Source: Rossellomorea sp. BNER (GTDB lineage Bacteria > Bacillota > Bacilli > Bacillales > Bacillaceae_B). Taken from it: 64,000 nucleotides of DNA. Position 1 is the first letter of the stretch, and every line of letters starts with the position of its first letter. The notes beneath the pieces were generated by a model. The model was not told where the DNA came from, did not search any database, and was given only the letters and a program-made list of their open reading frames with translations. Location: the NCBI GenBank assembly GCA_024213275.1, contig JANAVG010000001.1, positions 275,544 to 339,543 on the forward strand, given 5' to 3'. The translations under genes were made by a program, and so were the position numbers. Below, piece by piece: positions 27,226 through 35,724 of this stretch.

Positions 27226-28158
27226 TCAAGATACTCGCTCCGAAGCCACTACTTTTTTCTCAAATTCCTTTTCTGGCATCGTTAATAGGATGACTGCAAG
27301 GATAATAAACCCTCCCCCTATTAATTGAAAGCCCCCGAATGATTCGTTTAACCATGTGACAGTAAGGATCCCTGCCACAAGTGGTTCGATACTTGATAGA
27401 ATTCCCGTTTCTGTTGCTGATAAATATTTTAAACTTCCAATATATAAAAGAAAAGAAAAGGTTCCACTTAAAATAATAAGGAGAAACATAGTCATGGTGC
27501 TTAAGGTAACAGACTCTGTCAATCTCTGAAAATCATTTATAGGGTTGATAAAGACTAATACGATTCCTCCTATTAATAATCCCCAACCGACAATGACCAT
27601 TGTTCCCCACCTTTTTATAAGGTTAATCGGTTGGAGAGTATAAAATGTGAAGCCCAGTGCCGTTAATATTCCCCAAATAACCGCATTATTGGACAATACA
27701 AGATTTTCAACAGATCCGTTTGTTATAAGAAAATAAGTTCCAATGAAGGCCGTTAAAACAGCCAATACTTTCATCAAAGTTGGTAACTTTCTATCTTTGA
27801 GAGCAATATAAATCGGAATCAGGACTGGCCCGAGAAATTGAAACAATGTAGCTGTTACGGCATTGCTTATTCTTACTGTTTCAACAAAAGCATACTGCGC
27901 CCCAAGCATTCCTAAAACAGCAAAGACGATTAGATGGATTCTATGGCTAGGATGCTTCCATATAGCGAATATATTATGGCCTTTAAATAATAAAAAAACC
28001 AAAATAAAAAGGCCTGCTAATAATAATCTAAAAATGAGATAGTCACTAGATGTCAATTCCGTATTTTGAAAAAGCCATTGAATCATTGGACCTGAAATGC
28101 CCCATAATGTAGCACCACTAATAATCATCAATAGGCCCATTCGACGTGATTTTTGCAT
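27226..28158 (-). CDS. EamA/DMT-superfamily transporter
   Basis: 310-residue inner-membrane permease with ten predicted helices in two EamA repeats; it starts MGLLMIISGATLWGISGP, the usual first helix of this family. Such proteins export amino acids, metabolites or drugs by proton exchange. The ATG follows GGAGGA at seven bases. A MocR-type regulator is transcribed divergently from an overlapping promoter region (TATAAT on the minus strand at 28220-28225), a common arrangement where the regulator controls the transporter. It is cut off from the NRPS operon by its own terminator, so it is not evidently the peptide exporter. Confidence 0.88.
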   Translation of the reverse strand: MQKSRRMGLLMIISGATLWGISGPMIQWLFQNTELTSSDYLIFRLLLAGLFILVFLLFKGHNIFAIWKHPSHRIHLIVFAVLGMLGAQYAFVETVRISNAVTATLFQFLGPVLIPIYIALKDRKLPTLMKVLAVLTAFIGTYFLITNGSVENLVLSNNAVIWGILTALGFTFYTLQPINLIKRWGTMVIVGWGLLIGGIVLVFINPINDFQRLTESVTLSTMTMFLLIILSGTFSFLLYIGSLKYLSATETGILSSIEPLVAGILTVTWLNESFGGFQLIGGGFIILAVILLTMPEKEFEKKVVASERVS

Positions 28159-28233
28159 GATGTATTCCTCCTCATTACGTTACTTGATTTTCCATCACGG
28201 AAATGATAAACATGAAGGTATTATATCGATTAG

Positions 28234-28262
28234 TTGACATTGTAAAAAGAGTCAAATACATT
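28234..28262 (+). promoter_or_regulatory. Promoter of the MocR-type regulator gene
   Basis: TTGACA (28234-28239), 17 bases, TACATT (28257-28262). It places the start of transcription near 28269, so in-frame ATGs at 28203 and 28212 cannot be used and the ATG at 28287 is the likely start. Confidence 0.6.
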
Positions 28263-28286
28263 AAAATCAAGGGGGTCAGTTTTCCT

Positions 28287-29678
28287 ATGATAGATTTAAC
28301 ACCAAATCTAGATTCACAAAGTAGTAAACCTCTATACATTCAGTTATATACCTATATTAAAGAAGAAATAAAAGGCCGATCATTGGCACCGCACTCGAAG
28401 CTTCCTTCCAAAAGAAAGCTAGCAAGTCATTTGCAAATTAGTCAAAATACAATTGAAGCTGCCTATGAACAGCTTGTAGCTGAAGGTTATATTGAAACCC
28501 TTCCTCGGAAAGGATTCTTTGTTTGTGAAGTAGAACCTAGCCTTATCACGGTCGAAAGTCCACTTCCTTATGTAGAAGAAAAATCTTATCGGAATCAAGA
28601 CTTTACCTATGACTTTACGAATACAGGAATAGATACCGAAGCGTTCCCATTTGGAATCTATCGAAAGCTATCTAACGATATTTTAAGAAAGGATAATGAA
28701 AAAGTCCTTCTGCTTGGACATCCACAAGGTGAATGGGAGCTTCGCGAAGCCATTGCAAAGTATTTATTCGAATCGCGCGGTGTCAGGTGTTCTCCAAGTC
28801 AAATCGTGATCGGAGCTGGAACGCCCTATCTGTTAGGGAAAGTATTTCAGTTGTTAGAAGGAAGTATATTTGCAGTGGAAAACCCAGGATATCATCGCAA
28901 ACTTGTCTCTTTTGAAAAGAAACCGGAAGAGGTAAAGTTGATCCCACTTGATCAAGATGGGCTCGTCCTTTCGAAGTTAGAGGAAAGTAAGGCAAATGTA
29001 GCCATTGTTACACCATCACATCAATTCCCTTGCGGCATGATCATGCCAATCGCAAGACGGATGCAACTTTTAAAATGGGCTGAACAAAAAGAAAACCGTT
29101 ATATTATTGAAGATGACTATGATAGTGAATTTCGCTACACAGGGAAACCGATCCCCGCATTACAGGGATTAGATGCAAATGAAAAAGTCATTTATATTGG
29201 AACATTTTCAAAAGCATTGCTCCCCTCATTACGTGTAAGCTATATGGTTCTTCCAAAACCACTCGTTCAAACCTATCAAACGGACTTTTTCTTTTATACT
29301 CAGTCCGTTTCACGAGTAGACCAAGAGATCTTAAGCAGATTTATACAAGAAGAGCATTGGGAAAAACATATCCATAAAATGCGCGTCGTATATCAGAAGA
29401 AAAGAAATGTATTGGTATCAGCGATTTCCACCTACTTTCCTAAATCTGTTGAAGTAATCGGCCAGGATTCCGGTTTACATATCCTTTTGCGTCCAAACAA
29501 TGGAATGACTGAAGCCGAGCTTATTTCTCAGGCAGCAAAATATAGTATCAAAGTATACCCCGTTTCCACTTTTGGTGCATTTGATAACGGTACTGTGTTA
29601 CTTGGATTCGCTATTCTCACGGAAAAAAAGATACAAGAGGCGATTCAGTTATTATCGGAGGCTTGGTTTAAAAATTAG
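28287..29678 (+). CDS. MocR-family (GntR-HTH plus aminotransferase-like) transcriptional regulator
   Basis: 463 residues. The N-terminal GntR winged helix (PSKRKLASHLQISQNTIEAA, then GFFV) is fused to a fold-type I aminotransferase domain with the PLP lysine in GTFSKALLPSLR and the cofactor Asp in IEDDYDSEFRY. MocR proteins bind PLP or an amino-acid adduct and control a neighbouring operon; known relatives are PdxR and GabR. Start chosen from the promoter at 28234-28262 and GGGGGT ten bases upstream. Divergent from the EamA transporter, its probable target. The ligand cannot be read from sequence. Confidence 0.88.
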   Translation: MIDLTPNLDSQSSKPLYIQLYTYIKEEIKGRSLAPHSKLPSKRKLASHLQISQNTIEAAYEQLVAEGYIETLPRKGFFVCEVEPSLITVESPLPYVEEKSYRNQDFTYDFTNTGIDTEAFPFGIYRKLSNDILRKDNEKVLLLGHPQGEWELREAIAKYLFESRGVRCSPSQIVIGAGTPYLLGKVFQLLEGSIFAVENPGYHRKLVSFEKKPEEVKLIPLDQDGLVLSKLEESKANVAIVTPSHQFPCGMIMPIARRMQLLKWAEQKENRYIIEDDYDSEFRYTGKPIPALQGLDANEKVIYIGTFSKALLPSLRVSYMVLPKPLVQTYQTDFFFYTQSVSRVDQEILSRFIQEEHWEKHIHKMRVVYQKKRNVLVSAISTYFPKSVEVIGQDSGLHILLRPNNGMTEAELISQAAKYSIKVYPVSTFGAFDNGTVLLGFAILTEKKIQEAIQLLSEAWFKN

Positions 29679-29982
29679 GGATACAATAATCGATAAGGAA
29701 ACAGTGAATAAATTAAGAACCTTTTTAAGACACAAAAAGAATAATAAAAAACCTTAATCATCTAGAGGAATCACTTACCTGCTAACCGCCACCGTCGAAT
29801 GAAAAAAGGGTGAAGGAAATTCATAACCCCCACTACTCTTTTTTGAAAAACAACCAAATTTTTAAATAAAAAATATAAAGAAATATATAAAATACGAGGC
29901 TAGTGCCCTCCCGGATATATATCTTGGAACATAAACTGACATTGCATGTTGCTTTTGAACTGTAAGGTGGAGGTGAATGTAA
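29679..29982. other. Intergenic region before the yjcZ-type gene
   Basis: 304 bp, very AT-rich. A weak hairpin (AAAAAAGGGTG / CACTACTCTTTTTT around 29806-29845) may end the regulator transcript. I see no open frame or clear sporulation promoter in it. Confidence 0.4.
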
Positions 29983-30078
29983 ATGTCTGGATTTGCAGGT
30001 GGCGGATTTGCGTTGATTGTCGTATTGTTTATCTTGCTCATTATCGTTGGAGCAGGTGGATTTGGATACGGTTACTAA
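29983..30078 (+). CDS. YjcZ-family small sporulation protein
   Basis: 31-residue peptide: MSGFAGGGFALIVVLFILL, then a Gly-rich end GAGGFGYGY. This is the YjcZ family (Pfam 09680) of short hydrophobic peptides made during sporulation in Bacillaceae. GGTGGAGGTGA lies just upstream of the ATG. The stop codon is directly followed by palindromic element copy 2, with no base between them. Confidence 0.88.
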   Translation: MSGFAGGGFALIVVLFILLIIVGAGGFGYGY

Positions 30079-30186
30079 GACTGTCCCAAAAGGGGTTCAG
30101 AACCACCATCATCCATATATAAAGGCGTTTTAGTGGGTTTCTTCTAAATGAAGTAGTGGTTTTCTAACCCTTGGTTTTGTGACAGC
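30079..30186. repeat. Palindromic MITE-like element, copy 2
   Basis: About 108 bp. The left end GACTGTCCCAAAAGGGGTT and the right end (GGCTGTCACAAAACC on the other strand) are imperfect inverted repeats; inner words AGAACCACC / AAAACCACT also mirror. It begins at the first base after the stop of the yjcZ-type gene and probably also forms the 3' hairpin of that mRNA. Confidence 0.72.
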
Positions 30187-30191
30187 CTTAC

Positions 30192-30225
30192 AAAAGGGTG
30201 TACTTTCTAAACAGTGCACCCTTTT
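30192..30225. terminator. Hairpin terminator downstream of the yjcZ-type gene
   Basis: AAAAGGGTGTAC (30192-30203) pairs with GTGCACCCTTTT (30214-30225), one G-U pair. The following bases are only moderately T-rich. Confidence 0.6.
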
Positions 30226-30282
30226 CCATCATTTTAATGAAACGCCCAACATTCACAAAATACATATAAAAATTTCTCCTGT

Positions 30283-30312
30283 AAAGTCCCTCTTTAAAGA
30301 AGGGACTTTTTA
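30283..30312 (+). terminator. Second hairpin with T-run
   Basis: AAAGTCCCT (30283-30291) pairs with AGGGACTTT (30301-30309), continuing into T residues. It stands alone between the yjcZ-type gene and the next gene; it could end a short unidentified transcript or be a second terminator. Confidence 0.6.
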
Positions 30313-30414
30313 ATTTGTATCCTTCCTACTTTCATGTAAATTTCTCTGAAAGGAATTTCTTGTAACGAAATTAAAATAGGTGAATATCCTATTTATGCAA
30401 AGGAGGAAATATAC

Positions 30415-30753
30415 ATGTACAACAGTAATATGCCTTGGAACCAATATGAAGATTCACAAAATAATTATTTCCAAGAAGGAAATGACTTTCGGAATGTAAA
30501 GCACGTATGTAAAAAATACATGAATTTTTATGTCATTGCTCAAATGAACGATGGGAATCAAATTGAAGGAATTCTTGAGGATATGGATGATGAAGGTGTT
30601 ACCATGCTCGTTCCTGAAACAGTAGATGAGATTGACGATGATAGACAACAATACGGTGGTTACAGAAGAAGATATCGTCGTTATCGTAGAAGACGTTTTC
30701 CATTTTCAATATTTTTATTTCCGTTTTTCTTCCCTTACCCATTTTATTATTAA
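30415..30753 (+). CDS. Small basic-tailed protein of Bacillaceae, probably spore or envelope associated
   Basis: 112 residues in three parts: a polar N-terminus, a middle strand-rich segment YVIAQMNDGNQIEGILEDMD like a small beta-barrel, and an Arg/Tyr-rich stretch (RRRYRRYRRRR) ending in aromatic PFFFPYPFYY. I recall proteins of this layout in Bacillus annotated with unreliable names such as phosphatidylinositol kinase; I see no kinase motif. AGGAGG lies eight bases before the ATG. Monocistronic with its own terminator. Function unknown. Confidence 0.75.
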   Translation: MYNSNMPWNQYEDSQNNYFQEGNDFRNVKHVCKKYMNFYVIAQMNDGNQIEGILEDMDDEGVTMLVPETVDEIDDDRQQYGGYRRRYRRYRRRRFPFSIFLFPFFFPYPFYY

Positions 30754-30799
30754 TGTAAAAGGAACTTTTAAAAAATTTACGGAATCAGCCATTCAGCAG

Positions 30800-30831
30800 G
30801 ACAACCAAATTTTACAGGGTTGTCTTTTTTT
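30800..30831 (+). terminator. Rho-independent terminator
   Basis: GACAACC (30800-30806) pairs with GGTTGTC (30818-30824), followed by a T-run; it ends the 112-residue gene. Confidence 0.85.
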
Positions 30832-30982
30832 AATGAAATCATAGCATGCATAGTTCAAAAGTTTAGTGGTAGTCTACATAAAAGAGGAATTATTCACTAT
30901 AAATCTCTTATTGTCGTAACAAACATGTACAATTATAGTATTAGTAGCGCTATCATTCGACAAAATTATTAGAGGTGAGATT

Positions 30983-31351
30983 ATGTTACAAGAATTTAAA
31001 AAGTTTGCATTAAAAGGTAACGTTTTAGATTTAGCTGTTGCCGTGATCATTGGTGCCGCTTTCGGTAAAATTGTTACTTCTTTAGTGGCAGACATCATTA
31101 TGCCACTTGTAGGTCTTTTAATGGGTGGAATCAATTTTAGCAAACTTTCCTTCACAGTGGGAAATGCGGTTGTCAAATATGGAGCCTTTATTCAATCGAT
31201 TCTTGATTTCCTAATTATCGCATTTTCTATCTTTATGGTCGTTCGTTTCTTCAATCGTTATAAGAAAAAAGAAGAAGCACAAGCCCCAATAGTAGACAAC
31301 AAAGAAGTACTCTTAAAAGAAATTCGGGATTTATTAAAGGAATCAAAATAA
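30983..31351 (+). CDS. mscL: Large-conductance mechanosensitive channel MscL
   Basis: 122 residues, the usual MscL length. It opens under membrane tension to release solutes in osmotic downshock. The start [21 protein letters not shown] is the conserved N-terminal helix and TM1, with [12 protein letters not shown] lining the pore. TM2 ([19 protein letters not shown]) is followed by the charged C-terminal helix [18 protein letters not shown] precedes the ATG. Monocistronic. Confidence 0.97.
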   Translation: MLQEFKKFALKGNVLDLAVAVIIGAAFGKIVTSLVADIIMPLVGLLMGGINFSKLSFTVGNAVVKYGAFIQSILDFLIIAFSIFMVVRFFNRYKKKEEAQAPIVDNKEVLLKEIRDLLKESK

Positions 31352-31407
31352 AAAGAACCTTTGGTTTGTGGACAAGCCCATCATTTCTCACAAGGTTTAG
31401 ATGACAC

Positions 31408-31437
31408 TTTACTAAATAATTGAATTATGTATATAAT
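31408..31437 (+). promoter_or_regulatory. Promoter of the antitoxin RNA, locus 1
   Basis: TTTACT (31408-31413), 18 bases, TATAAT (31432-31437), plus strand. A similar TTTACT-N18-TATAAT lies near the second toxin locus at 59440-59469. Confidence 0.6.
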
Positions 31438-31443
31438 AAGAGT

Positions 31444-31597
31444 AACAAAGTAAACTAAAAAGGAGTTCTGACGGCAATCAGAACTCCTCCACAGCATAAA
31501 CTGCATCGAAAGTGCAGCGGCTCACCTAGAGTCAATGAAAGGAAGTAATCATCTTAACCCTTATGAGCAGACGGGGCGATGGTTACTTCTTTTTCTC
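31444..31597 (+). ncRNA. Antisense (antitoxin) RNA of type I toxin locus 1
   Basis: The transcript is predicted from the promoter at 31408-31437 and ends at a terminator made of GAAGTAATCATC (31542-31553) and GATGGTTACTTC (31578-31589) followed by T residues. It runs opposite to the toxin mRNA and covers its 3' region including the last codons, the arrangement of RatA against txpA. Length about 150 nt; ends are inferred. Confidence 0.6.
31452..31488 (-). terminator. Terminator of toxin 1 mRNA
   Basis: AGGAGTTCTGA (31461-31471) pairs with TCAGAACTCCT (31478-31488), an eleven-base perfect stem. On the minus strand it runs into TTTTAGTTTA. Confidence 0.8.
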
Positions 31598-31672
31598 TGT
31601 AACCGCAATTATTGCTACGATTAAAGTGCCAAACGAAATCATCAATGTTAGAACGTCTTCTATCGCAATCAT
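31583..31672 (-). CDS. Holin-like type I toxin peptide 1
   Basis: 29 residues: MIAIEDVLTLMISFGTLIVA, then IIAVTEKKK. One hydrophobic helix and a Lys tail, as in the putative holin-like toxin family (TxpA/BsrG relatives), which acts on the cell membrane. GGGGGGTGA precedes the ATG. The mRNA leader carries AGCGGCTCAC (complement of 31707-31716), which can pair perfectly with GTGAGCCGCT near its 3' end (31516-31525); such 5'-3' pairing is known to hide the ribosome site in this class. A convergent antisense RNA overlaps the 3' end. The sister locus is at 59701-59790. Confidence 0.82.
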   Translation of the reverse strand: MIAIEDVLTLMISFGTLIVAIIAVTEKKK

Positions 31673-31745
31673 TTAGCGTATCACCCCCCTTCTTACTTTT
31701 GGGAGTGTGAGCCGCTACCCCATCTTCCGTTATGCTGTTATTCGT

Positions 31746-31754
31746 ATTATAGCA
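31746..31754 (-). promoter_or_regulatory. Extended -10 promoter of toxin 1 mRNA
   Basis: Minus strand TGCTATAAT, an extended -10 element, about 75 bases before the toxin ATG; no good -35 box is seen. Confidence 0.55.
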
Positions 31755-32100
31755 CAAGCATAATGGGATTTAATCCTTCTAAATGAACCTTTTCGTTTAT
31801 TTGTGCAGGTATATGTACGTAATCTAACTTTTAAAATCAATTTTAACTGCCTTTGTTTCTTAAGATTGTTATCTATATCTAGCTTTTTCTCACTACATAT
31901 GTAATTGCAATTGTTTGCAACAAAGGAATTAAATCTATCAGGTGTTTTTACAAGTTTATGCAGCCATGAACCTGCTTAGAATAATGTATGGTTATCATAA
32001 CATTCATCATAATATTTTTCTCTGCCTTTCTAATCGACTCGATTCTCCATATCATTTCCCCCTTAGATTATCGAATTGTCAATTCTTTATAAGCAACTCC
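31755..32100. other. Intergenic region, nothing recognised
   Basis: About 345 bp of AT-rich sequence. A 36-codon minus-strand frame near 31935-32055 has a ribosome site too close to its ATG, so I do not call it. No hairpin terminator or known RNA element is visible. Confidence 0.35.
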
Positions 32101-32238
32101 TTACCTAAATAACAGTCCAAATATAAACCTAAAAATAGCCCCCAAAAAATCGAGTAAGAAATACTTGTTTCTCTTTTTTACTTTACGGTGGTATTTATCC
32201 TCTTTTAAGATTGGATATTCTTCCTCTAGATCCTTCAT
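32101..32238 (-). CDS. Small membrane protein of unknown function
   Basis: 45 residues: a charged N-terminal half (MKDLEEEYPILKEDKYHRK), then a basic patch and one hydrophobic helix FLLDFLGAIFRFIFGLLF. AGGGGGAG precedes the ATG. Topology would be a single-pass peptide with the acidic end in the cytoplasm. No family recognised; called from codon structure and ribosome site only. Confidence 0.5.
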   Translation of the reverse strand: MKDLEEEYPILKEDKYHRKVKKRNKYFLLDFLGAIFRFIFGLLFR

Positions 32239-32369
32239 TTTCTCCCCCTAAGATATGGCGATATATATTAAATTCCCTAAATAACTATTTATCCCTCCCT
32301 GAAACTTTTCCTCAAAGTAATCCGTATATAAAACAGAATGAATAATCAACAGCTTTGAAAGGAGAACTT

Positions 32370-34055
32370 ATGGGAAATATATTTCTATTTTCACTCATTG
32401 TTGGGTTAGCATCGGCACTTGTGCTTATACCCATTTCAAAAAATAAAACATCAAGTAAGAAAGAGGGAACTCATCCTCCGCTAAAGACCGTCTTAACAGC
32501 TACCGTACTATTATTAGTACCCGCTGTATTGGCTTTCTACTATTTTAGTAATCTTGATCGAAATTTCACATCATTATGGGTGCTTGTGATTCTTGTTACC
32601 GCTGCAGGGGCATTATTCGCTACTGGAAAGGAACGGATGATCAAAGCAGTCCTATTCATTGGAAGTCTCATCGTAGGCGCTTATTTTCTAACAGCATTTC
32701 TATTTAATGCCGATGAAAAATATGAACATGCGGAAATGACGGAAAAAGTGGAAATCGAGGCATTTGATGAAAAAGAAACGCCTGCAAGTGTTCCACCACA
32801 ATTTGCCCGTAACAAAATGAAAAAGGCATTTGGTCAAGTTCCAAATACAAGTTATTATGAACTTGGAAATCTGCAAATTCAAAAAGTTGACGGAGACTAT
32901 GTGTATATTGCCCCAGTGGAGTTCTCTGGATTTTTCAAATGGTGGAATGGTGACAAAACACCAGGATACTTCACTTTAAGTGCAACTGATTCCTCTGCTA
33001 ATCCAAAGTTTATAAAAGAGGATATGGTTTACACCCCTTCCGCTTATTTTAATAAAAATATTGAGCGTCACATTCGTTTGCAGTATCCAAAGCATATTTT
33101 TTATGGAGATGCACAGCTAGAGGTCGATGATAAAGGAAAACCATATTATATCCGGACATATGGTGAATTTGTATCTGCTCGTAATGGATTTACGGTTAAA
33201 GGAATTGTCTTAGTGAATCCTAAGAACGGTGAAACGAAATCATACACACTAGCAGATGTTCCAGAATTTATTGATGGTGCTGTATCACCCGAAGCCGTCA
33301 GTTTGCAAAACAGCTACTTCGGAAATTATGTGCAAGGCTTTTGGAATAGTAAATTCGGGAAATCAGACGTGAAGCTTCCTTCAGATGAAGGAACAGAAGC
33401 GAATGTCAGTCCGATCTTTGATGAAAATGGTAATATGTATTACTTCACTGATTTTACAAGTCCTAAAGAAGGAGTCGACTCGATGCTTGGGTACTCACTT
33501 ACAAACTCAAGAACCGGAGAAGCGACCTATTATACTGGGAATCTCGAAGAATCCTACATGGATTCAAGAGGTGCTTTAGATATTATTGAAAAGAAATTCA
33601 TCGAGAAGAAATGGGATGGGGAAATGCCTGTTCTCTATAATTTCTACGGTGAAGCTAGTTGGTTAACACCTGTTCTGGATTCTAACGGTTTTCTGCAAAA
33701 CTATTTTATCGTATCTGCAGCGAACCCAGAAATCTCTGCTTATGGAAACACCCCAAATGATGCGATTAAAAAATATAAAATTGCACTGCAAAAAGGTGGA
33801 AGCACTGTAGACGGTAGTTCTGATGCGGAAGTAAAGCAAGTAAGCGGAACCGTTGTAAGAGTCTATAAAGAAAAATCTGGAGATTACACGATCGTTTCAT
33901 TTTTATTAGATAACCGGAAAAGCTACATTGTTTCATCTGAAAATACTCCTTTAGCCATCTATTTGAAGGAAGGCGATAAGGTAAACGTTCACTTCATGGC
34001 AACTGGTGAAGAGTTCTTACCAGTGAAAGAAATGGTGATTGAAGGGCTGGAATAA
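32370..34055 (+). CDS. Conserved membrane protein with a large extracytoplasmic domain, unknown function
   Basis: 561 residues. Four hydrophobic segments at about residues 3-20, 38-58, 65-83 and 88-108, then some 450 residues that should lie outside the membrane. They are rich in aromatic strand-like patches (YYELGNLQIQKVDGDYVYIA and similar) and end in an OB-like stretch (VSGTVVRVYKEKSGDYTIVS). No catalytic motif recognised. The ATG at 32370 is chosen because AAAGGAGA lies just before it; an in-frame ATG five codons earlier has no ribosome site. Monocistronic with a strong terminator. Confidence 0.8.
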   Translation: MGNIFLFSLIVGLASALVLIPISKNKTSSKKEGTHPPLKTVLTATVLLLVPAVLAFYYFSNLDRNFTSLWVLVILVTAAGALFATGKERMIKAVLFIGSLIVGAYFLTAFLFNADEKYEHAEMTEKVEIEAFDEKETPASVPPQFARNKMKKAFGQVPNTSYYELGNLQIQKVDGDYVYIAPVEFSGFFKWWNGDKTPGYFTLSATDSSANPKFIKEDMVYTPSAYFNKNIERHIRLQYPKHIFYGDAQLEVDDKGKPYYIRTYGEFVSARNGFTVKGIVLVNPKNGETKSYTLADVPEFIDGAVSPEAVSLQNSYFGNYVQGFWNSKFGKSDVKLPSDEGTEANVSPIFDENGNMYYFTDFTSPKEGVDSMLGYSLTNSRTGEATYYTGNLEESYMDSRGALDIIEKKFIEKKWDGEMPVLYNFYGEASWLTPVLDSNGFLQNYFIVSAANPEISAYGNTPNDAIKKYKIALQKGGSTVDGSSDAEVKQVSGTVVRVYKEKSGDYTIVSFLLDNRKSYIVSSENTPLAIYLKEGDKVNVHFMATGEEFLPVKEMVIEGLE

Positions 34056-34058
34056 ATA

Positions 34059-34100
34059 AAAAACACGATGAGAAGCAGGATTCTCATCGTGTTTTTATTT
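34059..34100 (+). terminator. Rho-independent terminator
   Basis: AAAAACACGATGAGAA (34059-34074) pairs perfectly with TTCTCATCGTGTTTTT (34081-34096). Confidence 0.93.
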
Positions 34101-34183
34101 ATATAAAAGACATTCTTGATCTGAGGATGCACATTTTATTACTAGCTTCCTCCATGATTCTTTACACCAAAACCGGTGGTTCA

Positions 34184-34372
34184 GCTCATAAACCTTGAGT
34201 TTACGCACATAAAGTTCAGATTCTAACTCAGAATACTAACAGATTTGCGCACAAACCTTGTCCAGGCTCATAAATCTGCTTTTCCACTCACAAATATTTA
34301 TCTCCCACGCATAAATTCCAGATACTGAATCATAAACCCGGCGTTTCCCCGCATAAATCTTGCTTATAAAAA
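34184..34372. repeat. Degenerate 21-bp-period array B
   Basis: Nine units share a CATAAA/CACAAA core (GCTCATAAAC, GCACATAAAG, ACTCAGAATA, GCGCACAAAC, CGCATAAATC and so on). Successive cores are 21 bases apart, with one spacing of 19 and one of 20. The array fills the gap between the terminator at 34100 and the bioF promoter. It resembles array A in rhythm and partly in word (AATAAA/CATAAA). Confidence 0.72.
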
Positions 34373-34460
34373 ATCCTTTCAATGTGCTTCAGAAGAAACA
34401 TTTGCACCTACTCCAAAATCGTGAATGTAAACTCAGATTTATACTATTTTGCACAAAAAT

Positions 34461-34491
34461 ATGTTAACCTATAATTATATTAAGTTAACAT
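34461..34491. promoter_or_regulatory. BirA box of the bioFHC operon
   Basis: ATGTTAAC (34461-34468), 15 bases, GTTAACAT (34484-34491): the Gram-positive biotin operator pattern with perfect arms. A -10 box TATAAT (34470-34475) lies inside it, so biotinoyl-AMP-bound BirA would block transcription. Confidence 0.9.
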
Positions 34492-34527
34492 TATTATTTT
34501 TTATATAGTAGAAGTGAGGTACCAATC

Positions 34528-35724
34528 ATGCTAGGAGAAAAACAAATCAAGTGGGAAAAAGAAACCCAATCTGAACTTCGCCAGTTAGAGGAAATATCTC
34601 AGACGCGTAACCTTATTACAACCGAGTGTGCTTATGATCCGTGGCTTCGGATTGAAGGAAAAAAGTTGATGAATCTAGCCTCAAATAACTATATGGGGTA
34701 TGCCGGTGATGAACGCTTAAAAAAAGCAATGATTGCTGCAATCCAAACATATGGTGCAGGGGCAACGGCTTCAAGGTTAATCGTTGGCAATCATCCGCTC
34801 TATGAGGAGACAGAATCGGAGCTCCTGTCTTGGAAAAATGCTGAAGCAGGTATTATCGTAAATAGTGGTTATACAGCTAATGTAAGTATTATTTCTTCAT
34901 TGGCAGGTAGAGGTGACTACGTTTATAGTGATAAATTGAACCATGCAAGCATTGTGGATGGAACGATTTTGAGCCGCGCAAAATTTATGAGATATCGGCA
35001 TAATGATTTAGAGCATTTAGAATCGATGCTAAAGAGAAATAACGATAATGCAAGAAAACTAATTGTGACAGATTCATTATTTAGTATGGATGGTGATTTC
35101 GCTCACATTAAAGAGCTTGTTCAAATTAAAGAACAATATAATGCCCTATTAATGATTGATGAAGCTCATGCCACCGGAGTTTATGGAAAAAAGGGCGAAG
35201 GCTATTCCTATCATCTTGGCCTCCAAAATAAGGTTGATATTCATATGGGGACTTTCAGTAAAGCCCTTGGAGGTTTCGGTGCCTATATTGTTGGAAAGTC
35301 TTGGCTTATAGACTACCTTACGAACCGTATGCGCGGATTTATTTATTCAACCGCACTTCCCCCAGCCATACTAGGTGCTGCTAAGGCTGCTATTGAGATT
35401 GCTCAAAGGGATCAAGAAAGACGCTTCCTTCTTCAAAAGAATGCTGCTTACTTTCGAAAGTTACTTACAGGCCATGGATTTGATCTTTGTGGAAGTCAAT
35501 CACAGATTGTTCCCATCATGATTGGAAGTAACGAAAAAACGATTAAATTTGCTGAACTACTACGGCATGAAGGATTGGCTGCAATCGCCATCAGACCTCC
35601 AACCGTTCCAGAGAATCAAGCTAGAATTCGTTTTACCATTACAGCCGATCATCGTAAACAAGATATTGAGTGGGCCGTTGAAAAAATTGCTCTTGTCGGA
35701 GCAAAGATGGGAGTGATAAGATGA
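34528..35724 (+). CDS. bioF: 8-amino-7-oxononanoate synthase BioF
   Basis: 398-residue PLP enzyme that condenses pimeloyl-ACP with L-alanine to 8-amino-7-oxononanoate (AON). Alpha-oxoamine synthase features: NYMGYAGDERLKKA and GAGATASRLIVGNHPLYEE near the N-terminus, LMIDEAHATGVYG, and the PLP lysine in GTFSKALGGFGAY. 2-amino-3-ketobutyrate CoA ligase is the close alternative, but the BirA box upstream and the bioH/bioC genes downstream settle it. The stop overlaps the bioH ATG (ATGA). Confidence 0.95.
   Translation: MLGEKQIKWEKETQSELRQLEEISQTRNLITTECAYDPWLRIEGKKLMNLASNNYMGYAGDERLKKAMIAAIQTYGAGATASRLIVGNHPLYEETESELLSWKNAEAGIIVNSGYTANVSIISSLAGRGDYVYSDKLNHASIVDGTILSRAKFMRYRHNDLEHLESMLKRNNDNARKLIVTDSLFSMDGDFAHIKELVQIKEQYNALLMIDEAHATGVYGKKGEGYSYHLGLQNKVDIHMGTFSKALGGFGAYIVGKSWLIDYLTNRMRGFIYSTALPPAILGAAKAAIEIAQRDQERRFLLQKNAAYFRKLLTGHGFDLCGSQSQIVPIMIGSNEKTIKFAELLRHEGLAAIAIRPPTVPENQARIRFTITADHRKQDIEWAVEKIALVGAKMGVIR

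Noticed and set aside
27226..28158. DMT transporter as the dedicated NRPS peptide exporter
   Set aside because: It has its own terminator and a divergent MocR regulator, and EamA proteins carry small metabolites; nothing links it to the NRPS operon except closeness.
31554..31757. 67-codon minus-strand frame over toxin locus 1
   Set aside because: Different frame from the 29-residue toxin, no ribosome site, and it runs through the toxin promoter and terminator.
31935..32055. 36-codon minus-strand peptide gene
   Set aside because: The purine-rich run is only two bases from the ATG and the peptide has no recognisable character.
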